22,043 nt of DNA from Shinella sp. (lineage in GTDB: Bacteria > Pseudomonadota > Alphaproteobacteria > Rhizobiales > Rhizobiaceae). The translations under genes and the position numbers were made by a program. This document shows, piece after piece, positions 1 to 4,979 of this stretch. Below the pieces are notes generated by a model. That model searched no databases. It saw only the letters and a program-made list of their open reading frames with translations, and was not told the origin of the DNA. Position 1 is the first letter of the stretch. Each line of letters begins with the position of its first letter. Where the stretch lies: assembly GCA_003248775.1 (NCBI GenBank), contig QFQX01000064.1:1-22043 (forward strand). Direction: 5' to 3'.

Positions 1-114
1 AAAGTCTCAAAAATCACTGTTACATCAAGAGCGTTCGCAGAGTTCCTTGACGCTAAGATGAGCGATCTCGTCGAACAGTTCGAACGAGAAAATTCTTCTC
101 AAACAGACAATTAG
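1..114 (+). CDS. repB: RepB partition protein, C-terminal end (partial)
   Basis: This is an open frame running in from the left edge and ending at TAG 112-114. Only the last 37 residues are visible, so the coordinates are a fragment. The tail has a FAEFLDAKMSDLVEQFERE-type amphipathic helix, like the C-termini I know from RepB proteins of repABC plasmids. RepB is the ParB-like centromere-binding partner of RepA in plasmid segregation. The stronger support is context: it lies directly upstream, on the same strand, of a ctRNA gene and repC, which is where repB sits in all repABC replicons. The identity is inferred mainly from position, because the DNA-binding region is outside the window. Confidence 0.72.
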   Translation, partial: KVSKITVTSRAFAEFLDAKMSDLVEQFERENSSQTDN

Positions 115-115
115 C

Positions 116-137
116 GTGATTGTCAGCTGACAATCAC
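116..137. repeat. Perfect 22-bp palindrome, parS-like
   Basis: Arms GTGATTGTCAG and CTGACAATCAC meet with no spacer. The inner 16 bp, ATTGTCAGCTGACAAT, follow the published repABC parS pattern GTTNNNNGCNNNNAAC except that the outermost G/C is A/T. It starts two bases after the repB stop codon. Role as the RepB-binding centromere is inferred. Confidence 0.6.
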
Positions 138-161
138 TTGTGAAACCAGGAGACCAGACCC

Positions 162-220
162 GCAAAAGAAAAAGGCCCCCAAAACGTCGCCGTCGTGGAA
201 GCCCTTCTCATCGTGTAGCA
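162..220 (-). ncRNA. Counter-transcribed RNA (ctRNA, incompatibility RNA) of the repABC replicon
   Basis: A small antisense RNA between repB and repC is a constant feature of repABC plasmids; it limits RepC synthesis and causes incompatibility. Here the minus strand has a -35 TTGACT (249-254), a 17-bp spacer and a weak -10 GATTCT (226-231). About 45 bases further on is a terminator hairpin with arms at 197-203 and 174-180, followed by an A/T tail at 165-173 (U-rich in the RNA). The sequence of this interval also matches the ctRNA region as I remember it from rhizobial plasmids. The transcript would be about 55-60 nt, the usual size. The 5' end is an estimate from the promoter, and the 3' end from the hairpin. 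Confidence 0.78.
165..203 (-). terminator. Rho-independent terminator of the ctRNA
   Basis: Minus-strand arms GGCTTCC (203-197) and GGGGGCC (180-174) pair over 7 bp, with two G-U pairs, around a 16-nt loop. The sequence TTTTTCTTT (173-165) follows. The same hairpin is the main loop that would meet the repC leader. Confidence 0.65.
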
Positions 221-225
221 ACTAG

Positions 226-254
226 AGAATCGCATTTCCCCGAATCCCAGTCAA
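226..254 (-). promoter_or_regulatory. ctRNA promoter
   Basis: On the minus strand, TTGACT (249-254) and GATTCT (226-231) are separated by 17 bp. The -35 is a 5/6 match to consensus and the -10 only 3/6. It points at the ctRNA. Confidence 0.6.
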
Positions 255-291
255 GAGTCTAGGGCGCCAATTTGGTGAGCAGGTTTCTTTT

Positions 292-305
292 GCCTTATTG
301 AAGGC
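292..305 (+). promoter_or_regulatory. Hairpin that covers the repC ribosome binding site
   Basis: GCCTT (292-296), loop ATTG, AAGGC (301-305) is a perfect 5-bp hairpin in the repC leader. Its right arm contains the AAGG that serves as Shine-Dalgarno for the ATG at 313. In known repABC models, ctRNA binding lets the leader fold so that the repC start is hidden. This hairpin is the obvious candidate for that structure. Confidence 0.6.
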
Positions 306-312
306 TGAGAAA

Positions 313-1551
313 ATGCAAAGTGGAAATGTGACGACGCCCTTTGGGCGGCGGCCGGCTGTGCTTGCTCTTGTAAAGAGGCAGCTCCAAACGTCCGAGACGA
401 AACCAAACCGCCCGGTCGAAAAATGGAAGGTGTTTCGCGACGCCTGCGAGGCCCGTGAACGCCTCGGCCTCCAGGACAGGGCACTGACTGTACTCGACGC
501 CCTGCTGACGTTCTATCCGGAGAACGAACTCAACAGCGAGAATGGGTTGGTCGTCTTCCCATCCAATGCCCAACTCTCGGTCAGAGCGCACGGCATCACT
601 GGAACGACCTTGCGGCGCCATTTGGCTGCTCTGGTCGAAGCCGGGCTCATCCAGCGCAAGGATAGTCCGAACGGCAAGCGCTACGCTCACCGGGACAAAG
701 GTGGCGATATCGAGCAAGCCTTTGGGTTCGATCTTTCTCCACTTTTGGCTCGTGCTGCGGAACTTGCAAACCTGGCGCAGGAAGTCGCTGCCGAGCGACT
801 GCAGTTCAGGCGAGCCAAAGAGGCATTGACTATCTGCCGGCGTGATGTGCGCAAGCTGATTTCAGCAGCGATGGAGGAGGGGGCCGACGGCAACTGGGAA
901 GCCATCGAAGACATGTATGTCGGCATTGTCAGCCGACTTCCCCGCAATTCTGACCGTCACCAGGTGGAGGCAATCCTCGACGAGATGCAGCTTTTGCGCA
1001 CCGAAATCCTCAACCTTCTGGAAAATCAGTCAGATTCGCAAAATATGGACGGCAATGCTGTTCACAATGGCTGCCACATACAGAATTCAAAACCCGAATC
1101 CATCTATGAACTTGAACCTAGCTCTGGAGAAGAGCATGGCGGAGCCGTCGAGCTGGAAGTAGCACCCAAAGCCGTTGCTCAGCCGTTGGCAAAACCGGAA
1201 CAGATGAAGGCGTTCCCGCTGTCGATGGTCCTGAAAGCCTGCCCGCAGATTTCCGACTATGGGCCCGGGGGCGCAATTTCGCACTGGCGCGAGTTGATGG
1301 GGGCCGCGGTGGTGGTTCGATCAATGCTTGGCGTCAGCCCGTCGGCCTACCAGGAGGCTTGCGAGGTTATGGGTCCTGAGAATGCCGCGGTTGCTATGGC
1401 TGCAATCTTGGAGAGGGCAGGGCATATCAACTCGGCAGGTGGATATCTCCGCGATCTCACACGCCGAGCGAGGGTAGGGGAGTTCGGGCTGGGACCAATG
1501 CTGATGTCGCTGATGCGTGCAAATGCGAACAGCGACCGGAAAACGGGGTGA
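313..1551 (+). CDS. repC: RepC replication initiator
   Basis: RepC is the initiator of repABC plasmids and acts in cis on an origin inside its own gene. The 412-residue protein has the standard N-terminus MQSGNVTTPFGRRP, a winged-helix-like stretch (about residues 75-130, with LSVRAHGITGTTLRRHLAALVEAGLI), a hydrophilic variable middle (about 235-300) and a conserved C-terminal domain ending in the GEFGLGPML region. Length is as usual for the family (about 400-440). I chose ATG 313 rather than the upstream TTG 298 because family members start at MxSGxVTTPFGRRP and AAGG lies 8 nt upstream. Expression is probably limited by the antisense RNA and the leader hairpin. RepA and most of RepB lie outside the window. 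Confidence 0.95.
   Translation: MQSGNVTTPFGRRPAVLALVKRQLQTSETKPNRPVEKWKVFRDACEARERLGLQDRALTVLDALLTFYPENELNSENGLVVFPSNAQLSVRAHGITGTTLRRHLAALVEAGLIQRKDSPNGKRYAHRDKGGDIEQAFGFDLSPLLARAAELANLAQEVAAERLQFRRAKEALTICRRDVRKLISAAMEEGADGNWEAIEDMYVGIVSRLPRNSDRHQVEAILDEMQLLRTEILNLLENQSDSQNMDGNAVHNGCHIQNSKPESIYELEPSSGEEHGGAVELEVAPKAVAQPLAKPEQMKAFPLSMVLKACPQISDYGPGGAISHWRELMGAAVVVRSMLGVSPSAYQEACEVMGPENAAVAMAAILERAGHINSAGGYLRDLTRRARVGEFGLGPMLMSLMRANANSDRKTG
1015..1130. other. Probable origin of replication (oriV) inside repC
   Basis: This AT-rich patch falls in the variable middle of repC, in contrast to the GC-rich flanks. In repABC plasmids that have been tested, the minimal origin lies in such an AT-rich central part of repC. 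I see no clear iterons or DnaA boxes, so the limits are approximate and the call rests on position and composition. Confidence 0.5.
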
Positions 1552-1656
1552 GGGGTAGTGCCGAAGCACCGGGTCGTGGCCTCGATCGAATAGCCCACAG
1601 GGAAGAGGGATGGCGCGTTCCTAGATGGCCATCACTTGACGGCCGTTTTCCGTTCT

Positions 1657-2280
1657 TCAATCGTCTGTCGGGGTTTTGACCTTGGATGATTTACGACCTG
1701 GTGGCCGGCCCGGAGGACGGCCTTTCCTGCTGACTCTCGCCGCTTTTCTAGCCAGTCGTTGTCGTTCAGCCTCAGCTTGGGCTTCGGCCTCCGCTTCCGC
1801 TTTCTGCCGAGCTTCAAGGACATCCTTAGGCGTCAGTTGGCCAACTATACCGATCAAACTGCGTATGGTGTCGTGGGGGAGGTCATGAATGAGTCTGAAG
1901 AGTTCAACCCGATCGTCGGCCTCTTCGGGATTTTTTCCGTAGAGATGAGGTGCAGCGGCATGAACCATCTGCATCGGCAGAAACCCGAGGAGCTCGGAAA
2001 GGTGGATCATTCGAGAGACGGTCAGTCGCGAAATATTCAGTTCGTAGCGGCTATAGACCACTCGAGCGAGACCAGCCAGGGTCGCGAAATCGCTCTGGGT
2101 CAGACCAGTTTTCGCACGTTCGTCCAAGAGGAATGCGGAAAGTTTTGCGTCAATCTCGCTGAAGCTGACTATGCCGTCGAATCCCTCCTTGCGGTACAGG
2201 GGTCTCTGGAAATCTGGATCTGTGGTCTCAACCAGTTCCCTCGATTTGATATAGTCGGATAGATTCCGCACCGTAGGCAT
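1657..2280 (-). CDS. XRE-family transcriptional regulator with basic AT-hook-like tail
   Basis: The 207-residue protein has a helix-turn-helix of the Cro/CI type at about residues 53-97: RAKTGLTQSDFATLAGL, then the recognition stretch ending SRMIHLSELLGFLP. A helical middle follows, then an Ala/Glu/Gln-rich run (about 160-178) and a basic end containing GRPPGRPPGRK, which looks like two joined AT hooks. I start it at ATG 2280; an in-frame TTG at 2295 is possible. It is likely a repressor: its promoter carries an inverted repeat between -35 and -10. As the only transcription factor in the window, it is a candidate controller of the transfer genes, but no target can be proven here. It stands alone, 172 bp from the next gene upstream. 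Confidence 0.8.
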   Translation of the reverse strand: MPTVRNLSDYIKSRELVETTDPDFQRPLYRKEGFDGIVSFSEIDAKLSAFLLDERAKTGLTQSDFATLAGLARVVYSRYELNISRLTVSRMIHLSELLGFLPMQMVHAAAPHLYGKNPEEADDRVELFRLIHDLPHDTIRSLIGIVGQLTPKDVLEARQKAEAEAEAQAEAERQRLARKAARVSRKGRPPGRPPGRKSSKVKTPTDD

Positions 2281-2319
2281 TCCCTCAGTCCCCAAATCCG
2301 CCTGTGGCAGATATCACGC

Positions 2320-2348
2320 ACCATATCGTGCCATTAAGGCACTGTCAT
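2320..2348 (-). promoter_or_regulatory. Promoter of the XRE regulator with embedded operator
   Basis: On the minus strand, -35 ATGACA (2343-2348) and -10 TATGGT (2320-2325) are 17 bp apart. The spacer contains the perfect inverted repeat GTGCC-TTAAT-GGCAC (2328-2342). A second repeat, CACG-N8-CGTG (2315-2330), overlaps the -10. This layout fits self-repression by the gene product. Confidence 0.6.
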
Positions 2349-2452
2349 CCTTCGCACCAGTTACAAAACCCTCACAAAATTGGGGGGAATGACGTCGGCA
2401 TGGATCTCTTGGATGCGAAATGCGCAACTCAGAGGCGCGTTGTCCGTCAGGC

Positions 2453-2875
2453 TTAAGATTGACCGCGCGTATTCCTGTTCACCGCTTTCGCAGCAATCAG
2501 ATTCCAGCCGTGGGCATTGGAATGAAAGACGCCTTCGAGGGTCCTCTCTTCGGTGACCCAACTCAACTTCACGCGCATTTCGCAAGCCAGGGAGAGCTGG
2601 TCGATGCTGATGCATCTTGTGATCCGAATCTCAGAGCTTGGTCCGTATGCCTCGAAGTCCCACATTGCAAAGCGGAACAGCTCACGTTTGGCGCGATCGT
2701 CCGTTGGCCAGTCTGTTTGCTTGAAAGGCTCCGGTGGAGCGGCGCCGAAACCGGGTAAAGTTCTCTTTAGGGCGTGAATATCGATCCCGACCTTCTCCGC
2801 CGCTTCAGGGTTGATCAAAAATCCAAGGGTTGTGCCTACCGCTATCCCCGCCAGGAATCGAAGGTCAAGGATCAA
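2453..2875 (-). CDS. Hypothetical protein with N-terminal membrane anchor
   Basis: I do not recognise this 140-residue protein. It has one hydrophobic segment at about residues 4-22 (FLAGIAVGTTLGFLI), no clear signal peptidase site, and then a soluble part rich in Trp, Arg and Glu. It starts with TTG. Support for this start is a GAAGGA sequence 9 nt upstream and the TTGA overlap with the stop codon of the preceding ribbon-helix-helix gene, a typical sign of translational coupling. It is the third gene of the VirC1-like/VirC2-like operon, so a role at the membrane in plasmid transfer or partition is possible, but this is inference only. Confidence 0.65.
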   Translation of the reverse strand: MILDLRFLAGIAVGTTLGFLINPEAAEKVGIDIHALKRTLPGFGAAPPEPFKQTDWPTDDRAKRELFRFAMWDFEAYGPSSEIRITRCISIDQLSLACEMRVKLSWVTEERTLEGVFHSNAHGWNLIAAKAVNRNTRGQS

Positions 2876-3318
2876 TAACCATTATCCTTCAGGAACTGGT
2901 CGATCGCGGCCTTGACGATTACCGTCATTTTCAAATCGTTGTCAGAGGCTGCTCGCTCCAGACGCTTCTTGGTGTCGTAATCAAGGGGGCAGTTGACGAA
3001 GTGTTTGCTCTCCCGCGCTTTGTTCTGTTTGAGCTCCTGCAGTCGTATTCTGGACGCCTCACGCTCCAACGATTTGCTCGTCGCTCTTTCCCGGCGAGCC
3101 TCCGGTGATGGCAGGATTAAACTCGACCTTTGTGGCACCTGAACGTCAGGGACCTTAGCGGGAGCTTGTTCTAAAGCGACCTGGTCCAGATGATCGCTGG
3201 GCACCACATTTTCTGCTTCATGGTCTATAGCCGGTTGCGACATTGGATTGGGCACATTCCCCCGCGACCGTCGCGGTGCAACGGGAAAATCAGATATACT
3301 AGAAGTCCCTTTAGCCAT
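2872..3318 (-). CDS. Ribbon-helix-helix DNA-binding protein, VirC2-like
   Basis: The 148-residue protein is basic and poorly ordered for about 100 residues, then ends in a ribbon-helix-helix-like domain (about residues 102-148): HFVNCPLDYDTKKRLERAA, then LKMTVIVKAAIDQFL. The start ATG 3318 has GAGGG 6 nt upstream and overlaps the end of the ParA gene by 8 nt; a longer frame from 3357 lacks a good ribosome site. In Agrobacterium, VirC1 (ParA-like) and VirC2 (ribbon-helix-helix) form such a pair and stimulate T-strand production at the overdrive sequence. The same gene order here, next to a VirD2-like relaxase, suggests a matching role. A simple ParB-like partition partner is the alternative. 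Confidence 0.78.
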   Translation of the reverse strand: MAKGTSSISDFPVAPRRSRGNVPNPMSQPAIDHEAENVVPSDHLDQVALEQAPAKVPDVQVPQRSSLILPSPEARRERATSKSLEREASRIRLQELKQNKARESKHFVNCPLDYDTKKRLERAASDNDLKMTVIVKAAIDQFLKDNGY

Positions 3319-4024
3319 TTTGCGCCCTCTTTTGCTCGTTTGGCCGGAAACGTTCAATTTCTTGCATCATGGCCATAACCTCACTCCGGGCCTTCTTGAC
3401 CGAGTCGCTGAGCTCCAGCATTTGCAGTGTCCCATATCCGAGCCTGATGTCGCGATACGGGTTTCGCTCATAAAGCTCAGTGTCGAGGAGGTGTGAATCA
3501 TATCCCTGCTCCTGCAGGTTTGCGATGAAGGGGCGGATTAGGCGGTAAGCTTCCAGTGAGCGGCCGGGAAGAGTGATCCGGGTCCTGAAGTTGAGGTGAG
3601 GAATGTTTCGTCCGGTCCGATCGCAGGCGTCAGCTACGTCCATTGCGGCCTGGCCAGCTGCAAGGATCTCGTCCTGATTTGGTTGGATCGGCGTCATAAC
3701 GATGTGCGAGCCGGCGATGATCGTGTCTCGTAGCACGGTGTCTTGACCGGGTGAGTCGATTAACACGACGTCAAACCCGGCGGTTTCGTTCTCCAGAATA
3801 TGCTGCAGTGATGCGTTGGTTACCGCCGTGCGAAGCTCAATGCCGTCTGGCCTGTTGTCTTTCGCCTCGGAGCGGGACCACCACTCATTTAGGTTTTGTC
3901 GTCCGTCCGCATCAATCAAAAGCACTTGCTTACCATGAAGCGCATATTCCCCAGCGATCAGGATAACGGCGGTTGTCTTCCCCGCGCCGCCCTTGCCGCT
4001 TACCAGCGATATGCAGATTGCCAT
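3311..4024 (-). CDS. ParA/MinD-family ATPase, VirC1-like
   Basis: The 237-residue ATPase has a deviant Walker A, KGGAGKTT (residues 11-18, with the signature first Lys), LLIDADGRQN (about 35-44) and FDVVLIDSPGQD as Walker B. The length and overall pattern fit VirC1 better than chromosomal ParA: there is no N-terminal helix-turn-helix, and the sequence begins directly with the P-loop strand. I use ATG 4024; the longer frame to 4117 adds only Arg/Trp-rich sequence with no homology signal. VirC1 brings the relaxosome to the cell pole and the coupling protein. Here it is transcribed away from the transfer origin and probably helps the VirD2-like relaxase encoded on the other side. Since repA supplies plasmid partition, a second partition ATPase is less likely. 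Confidence 0.85.
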   Translation of the reverse strand: MAICISLVSGKGGAGKTTAVILIAGEYALHGKQVLLIDADGRQNLNEWWSRSEAKDNRPDGIELRTAVTNASLQHILENETAGFDVVLIDSPGQDTVLRDTIIAGSHIVMTPIQPNQDEILAAGQAAMDVADACDRTGRNIPHLNFRTRITLPGRSLEAYRLIRPFIANLQEQGYDSHLLDTELYERNPYRDIRLGYGTLQMLELSDSVKKARSEVMAMMQEIERFRPNEQKRAQNG

Positions 4025-4168
4025 TTCACGATCCACTTCCAGTCTAACAGTGCACCCCGCCCCCCTAGCAGTCCAACGAGTGCTCAATCGGTAAAGCCAT
4101 ATCGTCGTTAAGATCATAACATCGATGCGAAACTAACATGTGAATGCACGCAGGTTAAGATCAAAACC

Positions 4169-4186
4169 ACCGTATGAACACACGGT
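4169..4186. repeat. Imperfect inverted repeat in oriT region
   Basis: ACCGTATG, AA, CACACGGT pair with one mismatch. It sits 11 bp from the 14-bp palindrome and shares the CACACG core with it. Confidence 0.5.
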
Positions 4187-4197
4187 AATTTGCCGTC

Positions 4198-4230
4198 ATT
4201 AAACCACACGAGTTAGTCGTGTGGTTTAAT
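4198..4230. repeat. Perfect inverted repeat with 14-bp arms
   Basis: Arms ATTAAACCACACGA (4198-4211) and TCGTGTGGTTTAAT (4217-4230) flank GTTAG. There is no U-run after it on either strand, so it is not a usual terminator. It may be an oriT structure or a protein site. Confidence 0.8.
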
Positions 4231-4388
4231 CGAGTGCTCAGGTCGAGTGGTGAACCCCGGAGCCGCGTGAGGCCGTCTTTGGCGCTCGCACGGAAGGCGC
4301 AAGGGCGAAGAGCGAAGCGTCCCTTTCGCCTGAGTACGAGGGACAGACAAAGGCCTTCAGAAGCGGTTTTGGCGGTGAACCCTGGTGA

Positions 4389-4409
4389 GCGTTCTGACGG
4401 AAAGAACGC
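4389..4409. repeat. Inverted repeat in oriT region
   Basis: GCGTTCT (4389-4395) and AGAACGC (4403-4409) are perfect 7-bp arms around a 7-nt loop, about 70 bp from the nic core. Confidence 0.55.
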
Positions 4410-4478
4410 GAAGCGAAGCGGAGCCAGTCAAGGGGTGGAATTAGATTGAGATTTGGAGATAATGCTTTAGGTTAAGAG

Positions 4479-4488
4479 TGGCAGGATA
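4479..4488 (-). other. nic site core, T-DNA-border-like
   Basis: The plus strand reads TGGCAGGATA, identical to the first ten bases of Agrobacterium T-DNA borders. The minus strand reads TATCCTGCCA, containing the RP4/MOBP nic core ATCCTG-C. By analogy the cut would be on the minus strand between the bases paired to 4482 and 4481, with the relaxase tyrosine joined to the 5' C. The similarity stops after the tenth base, since the border continues TATTG and this site continues CGCAA. Confidence 0.78.
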
Positions 4489-4517
4489 CGCAAAAATGTT
4501 TTACATTTCGCATTGCG

Positions 4518-4538
4518 ATCGTGGGACGTGCCCACGAT
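4518..4538. promoter_or_regulatory. Inverted repeat upstream of mobC, possible operator
   Basis: ATCGTGGG (4518-4525) and CCCACGAT (4531-4538) flank ACGTG. It lies 30 bp past the nic core and 36 bp before the mobC start, a position suited to autoregulation of the mobilization genes or to the relaxosome. Confidence 0.55.
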
Positions 4539-4574
4539 GAGGGTCGCTAGGCTCCGAAAAGGCTTGATTGATTG

Positions 4575-4976
4575 ATGAGCGAAGACACGATCGAAGTACC
4601 GTCAGCCAAGCAACGCAAGGGGCGTCTCATCAACGTCCGTGTCACCGATGCTGAGCATTCGGCTATCGAAGAAGCGGCTAAGTCGGCCGGTATGAGTGTG
4701 TCTGCTTTTTTCCGTTCGCTGCTCCTCGAGGGTGCTGGTGTTCGCCCAATTCTGACTGCGGAAGACAGGTTGATCATGGGCGCACTGCTCGAAGACATGC
4801 GGATGATCGGCATCAATTTGAACCAGGTCGCGCGCTCCCTGAATGCAGGAAAGGGTGTCCATCCCTCAGAGCTGGACATCAATCTTGGCAACGTCCAACG
4901 GATTCAGGCGGCAGTCATGAGCGAGCTCCGGACACTTTCGCGCCGCGCCGGCCATGAGCGCCGAGGGGAGGTGTAG
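4575..4976 (+). CDS. mobC: MobC-family relaxosome accessory protein
   Basis: The 133-residue protein has an N-terminal ribbon-helix-helix (about residues 16-53: RLINVRVTDAEHSAIEEAA, SVSAFFRSLLLEG) and the MobC-family motif INLNQVARSLNAG (about 80-92). MobC proteins bind oriT, help to open the strand near nic and stimulate the relaxase. The nic core and two repeats lie just upstream and the relaxase start is only 3 nt downstream of the stop, so the two are surely co-transcribed. ATG 4575 follows directly after an in-frame TTG (4572); AAAAGG about 12 nt upstream serves either. No promoter with good boxes was found; the nearby inverted repeat suggests autoregulation. Confidence 0.88.
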   Translation: MSEDTIEVPSAKQRKGRLINVRVTDAEHSAIEEAAKSAGMSVSAFFRSLLLEGAGVRPILTAEDRLIMGALLEDMRMIGINLNQVARSLNAGKGVHPSELDINLGNVQRIQAAVMSELRTLSRRAGHERRGEV

Positions 4977-4979
4977 GCC

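Larger units (their letters stand above)
4107..4477 (+). repeat. Three direct copies of GTTAAGA across the oriT region
   Basis: Copies lie at 4107-4113, 4154-4160 and 4471-4477. The first two extend to GTTAAGATCA with AAC at the end (4107-4120 and 4154-4167, 47 bp apart). The last two share AGGTTAAGA. The third ends one base before the nic core. They may bind MobC, the ribbon-helix-helix protein or the regulator. Confidence 0.55.
4100..4545. other. Transfer origin (oriT) region, gene-free
   Basis: This stretch lies between the divergent VirC-like operon and the mobC-relaxase operon, the usual place for oriT. It holds a MOBP-type nic core, several inverted repeats (listed separately), three GTTAAGA copies in one orientation, and purine-rich runs such as GAAGCGAAGCGG. 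I see no credible gene: the one open frame (4219-4449) is Arg/Ser-rich, has no ribosome site and starts inside a palindrome. The exact ends of oriT cannot be fixed by eye. Confidence 0.8.

Noticed and set aside
298..312. TTG start that would extend RepC by five residues
   Set aside because: RepC proteins begin at the MxSGxVTTPFGRRP motif, the AAGG fits ATG 313, and the TTG lies within the hairpin loop.
1552..1656. Possible terminator between repC and the XRE gene
   Set aside because: The short palindromes GATGGCCATC and ACGGCCGT are present, but neither has a stem of good length followed by a U-run.
1759..2262. 167-codon open frame on the plus strand opposite the XRE gene
   Set aside because: No domain is recognisable, and the minus strand has a clear helix-turn-helix protein with promoter and operator.
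4025..4117. Extended N-terminus of the ParA-like ATPase
   Set aside because: The family starts directly at the P-loop strand, and the extra sequence is Arg/Trp-rich without similarity.
4303..4330. GGCGAA...TTCGCC inverted repeat
   Set aside because: Only 6-bp arms with a long loop in a GC-rich, repeat-rich segment; it could be chance and adds little to the oriT call.
4219..4449. 76-codon open frame on the plus strand in the oriT region
   Set aside because: It begins inside the right arm of the 14-bp palindrome, has no ribosome site, is very Arg/Ser-rich and lies across repeats. It is better explained as non-coding transfer-origin DNA.
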